Shown here: in pieces, positions 1 to 6,531 of the stretch
Numbering within the stretch: position 1 is the first letter of the stretch
Layout of the letters: every line of letters begins with the position of its first letter
Assembly: GCA_013003335.1 (NCBI GenBank)
Contig: JABDJT010000037.1
Coordinates: forward strand, 1 to 11,477
DNA length: 11,477 nucleotides
Reading direction: 5' to 3'
Origin: Verrucomicrobiales bacterium
GTDB taxonomy: Bacteria > Verrucomicrobiota > Verrucomicrobiia > Verrucomicrobiales > DEV007
Translations under genes and position numbers: made by a program
The notes under the pieces: model-generated
Databases searched by the model: none
Seen by the model: only the letters and a program-made list of their open reading frames with translations
What the model was told of the DNA's origin: nothing

Positions 1-682
1 GAACAAGGCCTACGCCTACCTCATGGTGCCGGAAAAATCCCAGATGCGGGCGATCGCGCGGCAACGCATCCGGGCCATACAACGGTATTCCAGCCTTGGG
101 GCGGGCTTCAAACTCGCTTTGCGGGACCTGGAAATCCGGGGGGCCGGAAACTTACTGGGCACCCAGCAGAGCGGCCACATCGCTGCAATCGGATTTGATC
201 TGTATTGCCAGTTGTTGAAGCAGAGCGTCGGAAAACTGAAAGGCGAATCCTTCGCGGATCGAGTCGACACCGCGCTCCATATCGATTTCCTCTGCACGAA
301 CGAAGCGCACTACCAGAAGAGCCCCGACAATTCACTCCCCGCATACATTCCATCCGATTATATGCAGGAAGCCCGGCTGCGCATCACGGCCTACCGGCAT
401 CTCGCAGAGGCGTCCAAACTGCAGGAAATTCGTGATCTGCGGAAGAACTGGAAAGACCGGTTCGGGAGAACCCCGGTCGAGGCGGAGAATCTGCTGAAAA
501 GCACAGAGTTGAAAATCCGGGCGGCATCCTCCGGCTGCGGAGCGGTGGAAATCAAAGACCGGAAATTGATGCTCACCCGGAAAGGGAAATTTGTTCAAAT
601 AAATGGAAAGTTCCCCCGTTTAGAAGGCGACGAACCGGCGGAATGGCTCGATTCCGCGCTCGAACTCGTCAAAACGCTTTGA
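1..682 (+). CDS. mfd: Transcription-repair coupling factor Mfd, C-terminal part (5' end outside window)
   Basis: Mfd is the ATP-dependent translocase that removes RNA polymerase stalled at DNA lesions and recruits UvrA. Only the last 226 codons are here; the reading frame is already open at base 2 and ends with TGA at 680-682. The fragment starts with KAYAYLMVPEK, typical of the end of the second helicase lobe. It continues with RIRAIQRYSSLGAGFKLALR and then DLEIRGAGNLLGTQQSGH, which matches the TRG motif shared by Mfd and RecG. The tail (PAYIPSDYMQEARLRITAYR, then KDRFGRTPVEAENLL) matches the C-terminal TRCF domain, which distinguishes Mfd from RecG. The gene looks intact to its stop. It is followed by 64 bp without an obvious terminator and then the surA-like gene. 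Confidence 0.95.
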   Translation, partial: NKAYAYLMVPEKSQMRAIARQRIRAIQRYSSLGAGFKLALRDLEIRGAGNLLGTQQSGHIAAIGFDLYCQLLKQSVGKLKGESFADRVDTALHIDFLCTNEAHYQKSPDNSLPAYIPSDYMQEARLRITAYRHLAEASKLQEIRDLRKNWKDRFGRTPVEAENLLKSTELKIRAASSGCGAVEIKDRKLMLTRKGKFVQINGKFPRLEGDEPAEWLDSALELVKTL

Positions 683-746
683 GTGAGCTATACTCCCTCG
701 AAACCGACCCGCAGAACACACGCAGTATATTTGATTCAGCCCCGCT

Positions 747-1712
747 ATGAAAACGATCGGATCCGCTCTCCTTGTCGTTGCTTTGTTTCTATCCCCATTC
801 GCTTCCGGCCAGCAGGCTCAAGTCCTGAACGGACTGAAAGCAGTCGTAAACGGCTCGCCGATCACGCAAATGGAAGTGGACACGGCCATTCAAACGCAGA
901 TCCAGGTTTGGATCATGCAAAACAAAGGCCGGGTGACAAAAGAAGCGGCCGAAGCGGAGATTAAGAAAATGCAGAACCGGGCTCTCGATGACTTGATCGA
1001 GCGGAAGCTGATTCTGAGCGAATTCGAAAAACTCGGGGGTGTGATCAAAGAACACATCGTGACCGAGCAGATTGAAAAGTTTGTGACAGAGCGGTTCGAC
1101 GGGGATCAGGATAAATTTCTCGAGGAATTGAAAAAGAGCGGCATGACCTTTCCGCAATTCCGGAAAGTCCAGTCGGAGCAAATCGCTGTTCAGGCTCTGC
1201 GGGCCCGGAATTCGCTCGGGCCGAGCGGGCAGATCATCAACACGCCGCATGAGTTGGAAAACCACTATAATGAGATCAAGCAGGAGTTTGCCGATGCTCC
1301 CAAAATCAATCTCCGGATGTTGTCGTTGCCCAAGGAAAACGAGCAATTGATTCGTGATATCCGCAAACAACTCGTCGACGGTTCATCGGATTTTGAGACG
1401 CTGGCAAAAACCCATTCCGTCGACAGCTTTGCCTCGGCCGGCGGAAAGGTCGGGCTGATCGACCGCGGAGTGTTGAATGAGAAAATTACGAATTTCGTGT
1501 TTCAGCTTTCGAGCGGAAAAGTCAGCGAAGTGTTCGATGACGGCGCTTACTGGCGGCTGTTTCTCGTGGATTCCAAGGTGGGGGGCACTCCGCCGCCGTT
1601 TGAAAAGGTGAAGGAGCAGGTCGACAAGCGTTTGACCACGAAGAAGCGGCAGGAAAATTTCGAGCGCTGGATTGCCACGCTTCGCCGGGATGCCAACATC
1701 CGGGTGTATTGA
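747..1712 (+). CDS. SurA-like periplasmic chaperone with one parvulin domain
   Basis: A 321-residue exported protein. Residues 1-21 (MKTIGSALLVVALFLSPFASG) form a signal peptide with a likely cut before QQ. Residues about 25-170 resemble the SurA N-terminal chaperone domain: VNGSPITQMEVD near its start, then charged helices. About 186-280 is a single parvulin (PpiC-type rotamase) domain, with FETLAKTHSVDSFASAGGKV and LNEKITNFVFQLSSGKVSEV as its clearest stretches. SurA-type proteins carry unfolded outer-membrane proteins through the periplasm. The two His positions of active parvulins appear replaced (INLRMLSLP where HIL is expected; YWRLFLV where GxHII is expected), so it may act as a chaperone without isomerase activity. 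It lies 64 bp after mfd. No Shine-Dalgarno site precedes the ATG. Length is shorter than E. coli SurA, which has two parvulin domains; PrsA/PpiC-like naming is an alternative. Confidence 0.88.
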   Translation: MKTIGSALLVVALFLSPFASGQQAQVLNGLKAVVNGSPITQMEVDTAIQTQIQVWIMQNKGRVTKEAAEAEIKKMQNRALDDLIERKLILSEFEKLGGVIKEHIVTEQIEKFVTERFDGDQDKFLEELKKSGMTFPQFRKVQSEQIAVQALRARNSLGPSGQIINTPHELENHYNEIKQEFADAPKINLRMLSLPKENEQLIRDIRKQLVDGSSDFETLAKTHSVDSFASAGGKVGLIDRGVLNEKITNFVFQLSSGKVSEVFDDGAYWRLFLVDSKVGGTPPPFEKVKEQVDKRLTTKKRQENFERWIATLRRDANIRVY

Positions 1713-1731
1713 TCCCCGCCTGTCCCGCGAA

Positions 1732-1780
1732 AAACGAACCAACAGGGTCTGTTTGGCGAATGAACCCTGTTGATTCGTTT
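1732..1780 (+). repeat. Dispersed palindromic repeat, copy A (surA-thiE junction)
   Basis: Left arm AAACGAACCAACAGGGT (1732-1748) and right arm ACCCTGTTGATTCGTTT (1764-1780) are inverted repeats that match at 16 of 17 positions (one C/A mismatch, 1739 against 1773). They enclose a 15-nt loop (1749-1763, CTGTTTGGCGAATGA). The element begins 20 nt after the surA-like stop. The thiE ATG at 1760-1762 lies inside the loop and the right arm encodes ThiE residues 3-7. Copies B and C match arms and loop when read on the opposite strand. The family identity is not known to me. Confidence 0.9.
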
Positions 1781-2398
1781 CAGGCTGCCCGGCTTTACGG
1801 AATTCTCGACATGGGCTATTGCCGGCCGGAAAAAGCGAAGCCGGTGCTGCGGGAGATGATCGAGGGCGGCATCGACGTGGTTCAGCTGCGGGCGAAGAAT
1901 TCGAAGCTGAATGAGATTCGGGATCTTGCGACCCGACTGATTCCGATTTGCCGCGAAGCGGGTGTCCCGTTCGTGGTGAACGACTTCGCCCGAATTGCCG
2001 CGGAAATCGGGGCTGATGCTGTGCACGTGGGGCAGGATGACGCGGAAATGGATCGGGTTCGTGAAATTGTGGGGGACGATATGAATGTCGGGCGTTCGAC
2101 TCACAGCCTGGAGCAGGCCGCAGCGGCTGCGGAGGATTCGCGGACAAATTATATCGGGTTTGGACCGCTTTTCTCCACCCCGACCAAGCCGGAATACAAG
2201 CCGATTGGAACAGAGGAAATTCAAAAAGTTCACGAGAATCACCCGAATTTACCGATCTTCTGCATCGGGGGAATCAAGCTCGAGAATGTGGATGAAGTGA
2301 TCGCGGCCGGTGCAAAACGGGTCGTGATTGTATCGGGAATCTTGCAAGCGACTGACATTGCTGCTTATGTCGGCGCGGTTCAGGCCAAACTCGCCTGA
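1760..2398 (+). CDS. thiE: Thiamine-phosphate synthase ThiE
   Basis: ThiE joins 4-methyl-5-(2-phosphoethyl)thiazole and the hydroxymethylpyrimidine diphosphate to make thiamine monophosphate in the cytoplasm. The 212-residue protein shows the family landmarks of this TIM barrel in order: LYGILD (first strand), GIDVVQLRAKNS, FVVNDFARIAAEIGADAVHV with GQDD, GRSTHS, YIGFGPLFSTPTK, and IFCIGGI followed by VVIVSGIL (phosphate-binding end). The ATG at 1760 is preferred because it leaves a short lead into the first strand. The only other in-frame start upstream is TTG at 1709, which would overlap the surA-like stop by 4 bp (TTGA) and add 17 residues. The ATG lies in the loop of palindromic repeat copy A. 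The stop codon lies in a terminator stem. No other thiamine gene is in the window. Confidence 0.93.
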   Translation: MNPVDSFQAARLYGILDMGYCRPEKAKPVLREMIEGGIDVVQLRAKNSKLNEIRDLATRLIPICREAGVPFVVNDFARIAAEIGADAVHVGQDDAEMDRVREIVGDDMNVGRSTHSLEQAAAAAEDSRTNYIGFGPLFSTPTKPEYKPIGTEEIQKVHENHPNLPIFCIGGIKLENVDEVIAAGAKRVVIVSGILQATDIAAYVGAVQAKLA

Positions 2399-2408
2399 GC
2401 GTTTTTTT
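2374..2408 (+). terminator. Intrinsic terminator overlapping the end of thiE
   Basis: The right arm GCCTGAGCG (2393-2401) pairs with TCAGGC (2380-2385) and, across a 3-nt bulge (GGT), with CGC (2374-2376). The loop is CAAACTC, and seven T residues (2402-2408) follow directly. The thiE TGA (2396-2398) is inside the stem. This is a standard rho-independent layout, read from sequence without a computed energy. Confidence 0.72.
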
Positions 2409-2428
2409 CAGCCCTAATTTTCTATTCC

Positions 2429-3349
2429 ATGAGCGTTCTCGTAGCCGGATCCATTGCCCTTGATCATGTCAAAACGCCGCAGGCGGAACACGGAGACCTG
2501 CTCGGAGGGTCCGCTTCCTACGCGGCCATTGCCGCCAGCTTTTTCTCGCCGGTCAATTTGGTGGGTGTTGTGGGGAAAGATTTTCCGGAGGAACACGTCG
2601 AGTTGTTCAAGTCCCGGAACGTCGATTTAGAAGGCCTTGAGTATTCCGAAGGCGAGACGTTTCGCTGGTCAGGAGAATATTTTGACGACATGAACACGCG
2701 GGAGACCCTCGATGTGGCGCTCAATGTGCTGGAAGCCTGGGAGCCCAAAATTCCGGAATCGTACAAGGAAACGACCACGATCTCTGTTCTGGCGAATGCC
2801 CATCCGGAGAACCAGCACGCGGTTCTTGACGGGCTTGGAGATGGACCAAAATTTACGATCGCTGATACGATGGATTTGTGGATCAATATTGCGCGGGAGC
2901 GGCTGGATGAACTGCTGCCAAGGATTGATTTGCTCGTTCTGAATGACAGCGAAGCGAAGGAGATGATGGGCACCACCAACCTGATCGGGGCCGGTCATCG
3001 TCTGCTGCAATTGGGTCCGGAGAACGTGATTATCAAGAAGGGTGAGCACGGAGCGATGTTGTTTGGTAAGGACGGCGGTTTTTTTACGACGGGGGCTTTT
3101 CCCCTGCATGAAGTGTTCGATCCGACCGGAGCGGGAGATTCCTTCATCGGTGGATTTGCCGGCTACCTGGCCACCCTGGATCGCCCGGAAGGCTTTCTCT
3201 TTGATGATTTGGCGGCCGCGACGGTTCGCGGCACGATCGTGGCGGGTTACACCTGCGAAAGCTTCAGCACGCACGCGCTTCTCGAATTAGGCGAGCAGCA
3301 ATTCGAGGAGCGGTTGGAAGAATTTCGCAGTTTCACGGCTTTCTCCTGA
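2429..3349 (+). CDS. PfkB/ribokinase-family kinase, substrate unknown
   Basis: A 306-residue cytoplasmic kinase of the PfkB (ribokinase) family, which phosphorylates sugars or nucleosides with ATP. Both family signatures are present: the N-terminal Gly-Gly site (GGSASYAAIAA, from residue 26) and the C-terminal signature DPTGAGDSFIGGFAGYLA (from residue 231), with Asp237 as the expected catalytic base. Between them NDSEAKEM and VIIKKGEHGAML are typical nucleotide-side segments. Length is normal for the family. The substrate cannot be fixed from sequence: sugar, adenosine or another nucleoside are all possible. The ATG follows thiE by 30 bp and the T-tract of the thiE terminator by only 20 bp. 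No Shine-Dalgarno site is visible (TTTTCTATTCC before ATG). Confidence 0.88.
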   Translation: MSVLVAGSIALDHVKTPQAEHGDLLGGSASYAAIAASFFSPVNLVGVVGKDFPEEHVELFKSRNVDLEGLEYSEGETFRWSGEYFDDMNTRETLDVALNVLEAWEPKIPESYKETTTISVLANAHPENQHAVLDGLGDGPKFTIADTMDLWINIARERLDELLPRIDLLVLNDSEAKEMMGTTNLIGAGHRLLQLGPENVIIKKGEHGAMLFGKDGGFFTTGAFPLHEVFDPTGAGDSFIGGFAGYLATLDRPEGFLFDDLAAATVRGTIVAGYTCESFSTHALLELGEQQFEERLEEFRSFTAFS

Positions 3350-3406
3350 AATTTGAGGGATTCGGACTGGCCACGCGCTGTCGTTTCGTCGTAGGTTTGC
3401 CGCCGA

Positions 3407-3934
3407 ATGGAGTGGTTTTACGCCAACGACGACGACGAAAAATTTCCGGTGGAGGAAAGTGAGCTGGAACGGCTGATTTCCGCCGGCGAAATCCGGGCTG
3501 ATATGTTGGTTTGGAATCAGACGATGGCGGACTGGAGGCCGGCCGGCGAAGTGAAGCCGGAACTTTTTCCCGGACAGCTTGCGGTTGTGTCGGGTCCCGC
3601 CGGTGTCGCGTATCAGCGAGTCGAACCTCCGGGGCACGGGGCGTGCCTGACGAGCATGATTTGCGGGATTTGCGGCCTGGTATTCAGTCTTGGATGCGGA
3701 GGATTTGGTCTGCCGTTCAGCATTGCCGCCGTGATCTGTGGGCACATGGGGCGGAAGCAGGCGGTGGCGGGCGGATTACCGGCGAATTCCAATGGCATGG
3801 GAACTGCAGGGCTGGTGACCGGTTATATCGGGATCGCGCTGGGAGCGATCGCGATCTTCATTGTGATTGTTTATTTTGCTTTTATTGCCGCGATTATCGG
3901 GGGTGCGGCTATGGAAGGGACGACCAGCCCCTGA
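3407..3934 (+). CDS. GYF_2 domain + DUF4190 membrane protein, first of tandem pair
   Basis: A 175-residue protein. Residues 1-54 form a GYF_2 (DUF4339-type) module: MEWFYAND at the start, a central LISAGEIRADMLVW, and MADWRPAGEVKPELF at the end. After a short linker come two hydrophobic blocks, about residues 80-112 (CLTSMICGICGLVFSLG, then GLPFSIAAVICGH) and 128-167 (GTAGLVTGYIGIALGAIAIF and onward), matching the DUF4190 layout of two helices. It is an inner-membrane protein with its GYF-like head probably in the cytoplasm. The function is unknown; GYF-type modules are thought to bind proteins. It starts 57 bp after the PfkB gene without a clear Shine-Dalgarno site, and 23 bp separate it from its paralogue. 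Confidence 0.82.
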   Translation: MEWFYANDDDEKFPVEESELERLISAGEIRADMLVWNQTMADWRPAGEVKPELFPGQLAVVSGPAGVAYQRVEPPGHGACLTSMICGICGLVFSLGCGGFGLPFSIAAVICGHMGRKQAVAGGLPANSNGMGTAGLVTGYIGIALGAIAIFIVIVYFAFIAAIIGGAAMEGTTSP

Positions 3935-3957
3935 TGAATGTCTTCAGGAATTGAATC

Positions 3958-4521
3958 ATGGAATGGTTTTATGCGAACGAAAATGATGAGCAGATCGCAG
4001 TCGATGAGTCGGCGATCCCGGGGCTCGTCGAAATCGGAACGATCAAGCGGGACACCCTGGTCTGGACGGAGGGGATGGCCGACTGGGTGGAGTGCCGCGA
4101 GGTAAAGCCGGAGTTATTTCAGAGCAGGCCTGCTGCTCCAGAGCCGTTGGAATCGGATTTGAATCGACCGACCATTACTGAGCCGGGTTCCGTTCCGGCA
4201 CCCCCACCACTGGATGCACCTCCCGCCTACTCCGTTCGCCAGCCCGGTCCGGCAGACAATCTCGCGCTGAGCAGTATGATTTGTGGAATCGCCGGTTTGG
4301 TGCTGACGTTTGGCTGCGCCATCGGGCTGCCTGTCAGCATCGCGGCGGTCATTTGCGGACACAAAGCGAAGAAGAAGCTCGAAGAGCACGGCCTGTCGAC
4401 GCAAAACGGCCAGGTCACCGCTGGATTGATCACCGGGTATATTGGAATCGGAATTGGCGCGTTGATCGGGGTCCTATTCGCCTTCGGGATGTTTGCGGCC
4501 ATCATGGAAGACATGCAGTAG
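3958..4521 (+). CDS. GYF_2 domain + DUF4190 membrane protein, second of tandem pair
   Basis: A 187-residue paralogue of the preceding gene. Its GYF_2 module (residues 1-54) keeps MEWFYAN, TLVW, MADW and EVKPELF. The membrane part keeps SSMICGIAGLVL, GLPVSIAAVICGH and TAGLITGYIGIGIGAL in two blocks, about 103-135 and 151-184. The main difference is a longer linker rich in proline (about 60-100, with APPPLDAPPAYS) between the head and the membrane. The ATG is preceded by AGGAA (3946-3950) with 7 nt spacing, a usable ribosome site. The pair looks like a tandem duplication that later diverged. The cellular role is unknown. The two may form a complex, but this is only inferred from their being adjacent and alike. 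Confidence 0.82.
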   Translation: MEWFYANENDEQIAVDESAIPGLVEIGTIKRDTLVWTEGMADWVECREVKPELFQSRPAAPEPLESDLNRPTITEPGSVPAPPPLDAPPAYSVRQPGPADNLALSSMICGIAGLVLTFGCAIGLPVSIAAVICGHKAKKKLEEHGLSTQNGQVTAGLITGYIGIGIGALIGVLFAFGMFAAIMEDMQ

Positions 4522-4579
4522 TGGCTTTGATGGTTGCTTTCTTGCAGCCGGAGGGAATCCCGTTATCTTCCGCGCCACT

Positions 4580-5869
4580 ATGCATTCCTTTCGTTATCAA
4601 GGTGGCAGCCTCCACTGCGAAGATACCAATCTCGAATCACTGGCCCGGGAGCACGGAACACCGCTTTACGTGTATTCCAAGGCGACGATTCTCGATCACT
4701 ATCGCCGATTGGCTGCCGGAATGAGCGAGTTGGATTGTTTGATCTGTTTCGCCACGAAAGCCAATTCGAATATCGCTGTCCTGAACCTGCTCGCGGAAGA
4801 GGGAGCCGGATTTGATATCGTTTCCGCGGGGGAATTGTTCCGGGTCGAAAAAGCCGGAGGAGATCCGGGAAAATGCACGTTTGCCGGCGTGGCCAAAACG
4901 AGGAAAGAAATCGAATACGCGCTGGACCGGGGGATCTTTTCCTTCAATGCCGAGAGCGAAGCAGAGGTCCGTCATATCAACGAGATCGCCGGGGAGAAAG
5001 GTGTCAAAGCTCCGATCGCTTTCCGGGTCAATCCGAACGTGGACGCCAAAACCCATGCAAAGATCACGACCGGCAAAAGCGGGAACAAGTTCGGTGTCGA
5101 TTTTGATTTGGTTCGCGACGCGTATGCCCGCGCAGCCGAATTGCCGAACATTGAAGTCCGCGGCCTGCAAATGCACATCGGTTCCCAGCTCACCACAGTA
5201 AATCCGTTTGTGGAAGCCGTCGAAAAAGTCGGCCCATTGGTCGAGGAGTTGAAATCCAATTACGGGATCGAATTTTTCAGCATCGGTGGCGGGATTGGGA
5301 TCGTCTACGAAGACAGCCTCGATAGCGGAGATCTGGATTGGTGGAGTCAGGGCCAGAACCGGGCTCTGACCATTGAGCAGTATTCCGAGAAACTCGTTCC
5401 TCTCCTGAAGCCTCTGGGACTGAAAATCATTCTCGAACCGGGGCGATACATGGTTGGCAATGCCGGGGTGCTTCTGACGGAGGTGGTCTATGAAAAACAG
5501 GGGACGACCAAGACTTTCAAGATCATCGATGCAGGCATGAACGATCTGATCCGGCCGACCTTGTACGAGGGGCACCACGATATTGTTCCTGTCAAAGAAC
5601 CGTCCGGAACGAAAACGGAGATCGTCGATATCGTCGGACCGGTATGTGAAAGCGGTGATTTTTTCGCGCAAAACCGGGAACTGCCGTCCGTCGATGAGGG
5701 AGATTTGATTGCTGTTCTGAGTGCGGGCGCCTACGGTTTCGTGATGGCTTCGAATTACAATTCGAGACCGTTTCCGGCGGAAATTTTGATCGATGGCGAA
5801 ACGGCGCATGTGATTCGCGCCCGCCAGTCGTTTGATGATTTGATCGCCGGCGAAACGATTCCCGCCTGA
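4580..5869 (+). CDS. lysA: Diaminopimelate decarboxylase LysA
   Basis: LysA removes CO2 from meso-diaminopimelate to give lysine, the last step of that pathway, using pyridoxal phosphate. The 429-residue protein has the normal length and landmarks of the fold-III decarboxylases: ICFATKANSN with the PLP lysine at residue 60, GFDIVSAGE, FRVNPNVD, HAKITTGKSGNKFG, GLQMHIGSQ, the phosphate-binding SIGGGIGIVY, EPGR at 286-289, GPVCESGDFFA with the active-site Cys356, and GAYGFVMASNYNSRPFPAE near the end. The start at 4580 (MHSFRYQGGSLHCED) fits the family N-terminus. The frame is open further upstream to 4493, but that would overlap the preceding gene. No good Shine-Dalgarno site is near the ATG. 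Only 4 bp separate its stop from the next start, so the two are probably co-translated. Confidence 0.96.
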   Translation: MHSFRYQGGSLHCEDTNLESLAREHGTPLYVYSKATILDHYRRLAAGMSELDCLICFATKANSNIAVLNLLAEEGAGFDIVSAGELFRVEKAGGDPGKCTFAGVAKTRKEIEYALDRGIFSFNAESEAEVRHINEIAGEKGVKAPIAFRVNPNVDAKTHAKITTGKSGNKFGVDFDLVRDAYARAAELPNIEVRGLQMHIGSQLTTVNPFVEAVEKVGPLVEELKSNYGIEFFSIGGGIGIVYEDSLDSGDLDWWSQGQNRALTIEQYSEKLVPLLKPLGLKIILEPGRYMVGNAGVLLTEVVYEKQGTTKTFKIIDAGMNDLIRPTLYEGHHDIVPVKEPSGTKTEIVDIVGPVCESGDFFAQNRELPSVDEGDLIAVLSAGAYGFVMASNYNSRPFPAEILIDGETAHVIRARQSFDDLIAGETIPA

Positions 5870-5873
5870 ATCA

Positions 5874-6428
5874 ATGCCTCAGGATTTTGTTTATTTCGAT
5901 TTGGAGACACAGCGTTCCGCCAATGACGTGGGAGGTTGGAGCAACAAGGCGGACATGGGTATGTCCGTTGGAGTCACCTTTAGCTCGGCTCGCGGGAAAT
6001 ACACAATTTACGATGAATCCAATGTGCAGGATCTGATCCAGGAATTGTTGGCGGCTGACTTGGTGGTGGGGTTCAATCACGTCTCGTTCGACTACGGAGT
6101 TTTGGAGGGGTACACCGTCCTCAACCTGGCCGAGCAGACCCGGAATCTGGATTTAATGCTGGATTTGGAGGAACAGCTGGAGCACCGGCCGAAACTGGAG
6201 GCAGTCGCCAGTGCGTCCCTGGGCGCAGGAAAAACCGCCGTTGGGACAGATGCCATCAAGTGGTGGCGCGAAGGACGGATTCTCGATATCGCGGAGTATT
6301 GCTGCTTCGACGTGAAGGTCACGAAGCTCGTCCACGAATATGGAGCGAATCACGGATTCGTAAAATACACCAACCGGTTCAAACAGGAGGAAGATGTCCC
6401 TGTGATCTGGAAGCTCCCGGGCAGCTGA
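5874..6428 (+). CDS. Small DEDDy-type 3'-5' exonuclease (RNase H-like fold)
   Basis: A 184-residue stand-alone nuclease domain. The three exonuclease motifs of the DEDD superfamily are visible. Motif I is YFDLETQ, with Asp9 and Glu11. Motif II is VVGFNHVSFDYGVL, with Asp73. Motif III is YCCFDVKVT, with Tyr142 three residues before Asp146, which makes it the DEDDy type. Such enzymes use two metal ions to remove nucleotides from 3' ends of DNA or RNA. The substrate is not evident, and no helicase or polymerase domain is attached. The gene starts 4 bp after lysA, so it is likely translationally coupled. Its stop is followed within 8 bp by palindromic repeat copy B. YprB-like or general RNase H-like exonuclease names are alternatives. 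Confidence 0.8.
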   Translation: MPQDFVYFDLETQRSANDVGGWSNKADMGMSVGVTFSSARGKYTIYDESNVQDLIQELLAADLVVGFNHVSFDYGVLEGYTVLNLAEQTRNLDLMLDLEEQLEHRPKLEAVASASLGAGKTAVGTDAIKWWREGRILDIAEYCCFDVKVTKLVHEYGANHGFVKYTNRFKQEEDVPVIWKLPGS

Positions 6429-6435
6429 ACGAAAT

Positions 6436-6482
6436 CCGATCCAACAGGGTTGGTTCGACAAACAGACCCTGTTGATTCGTTT
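6436..6482 (-). repeat. Dispersed palindromic repeat, copy B
   Basis: Left arm CCGATCCAACAGGGT (6436-6450), loop TGGTTCGACAAACAG (6451-6465), right arm ACCCTGTTGATTCGTTT (6466-6482), whose 17 nt are identical to the right arm of copy A. Read on the minus strand, its loop is CTGTTTGTCGAACCA, close to copy A (CTGTTTGGCGAATGA), so this copy is inverted relative to A. The left arm is the most worn of the three, with two mismatches in the inner 14 positions. It begins 8 nt after the exonuclease stop and ends 49 nt before the next start, so it fills about half of the 6429-6531 intergenic gap. Confidence 0.87.
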
Positions 6483-6531
6483 TGGAGGCTTGCAAGTTGG
6501 CAGGCAGGAGGCGTAGTTTTTACTTCAGGAC

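Noticed and set aside
683..746. Promoter or terminator between mfd and the surA-like gene
   Set aside because: AT-rich patches such as CAGTATATTTGATT are present, but no convincing -35/-10 pair and no stem with a T-tract could be supported.
4493..4579. Upstream extension of lysA to an ATG at 4493
   Set aside because: It would overlap the preceding membrane-protein gene by 29 bp and add residues not typical of LysA; the ATG at 4580 matches the family start.
4522..4579. Promoter before lysA (TTGCAG with TTATCT)
   Set aside because: The spacing is 15 nt and the -10 match is poor; evidence is too weak to call.
4637..5809. Long minus-strand open frame (390 codons) opposite lysA
   Set aside because: It lies wholly within lysA, which has a full set of family motifs; the antisense translation shows no recognisable domain and follows from lysA codon bias. 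The same applies to long antisense frames at 789-1370, 1383-2147, 2669-3274, 8187-8867 and 9501-10382.
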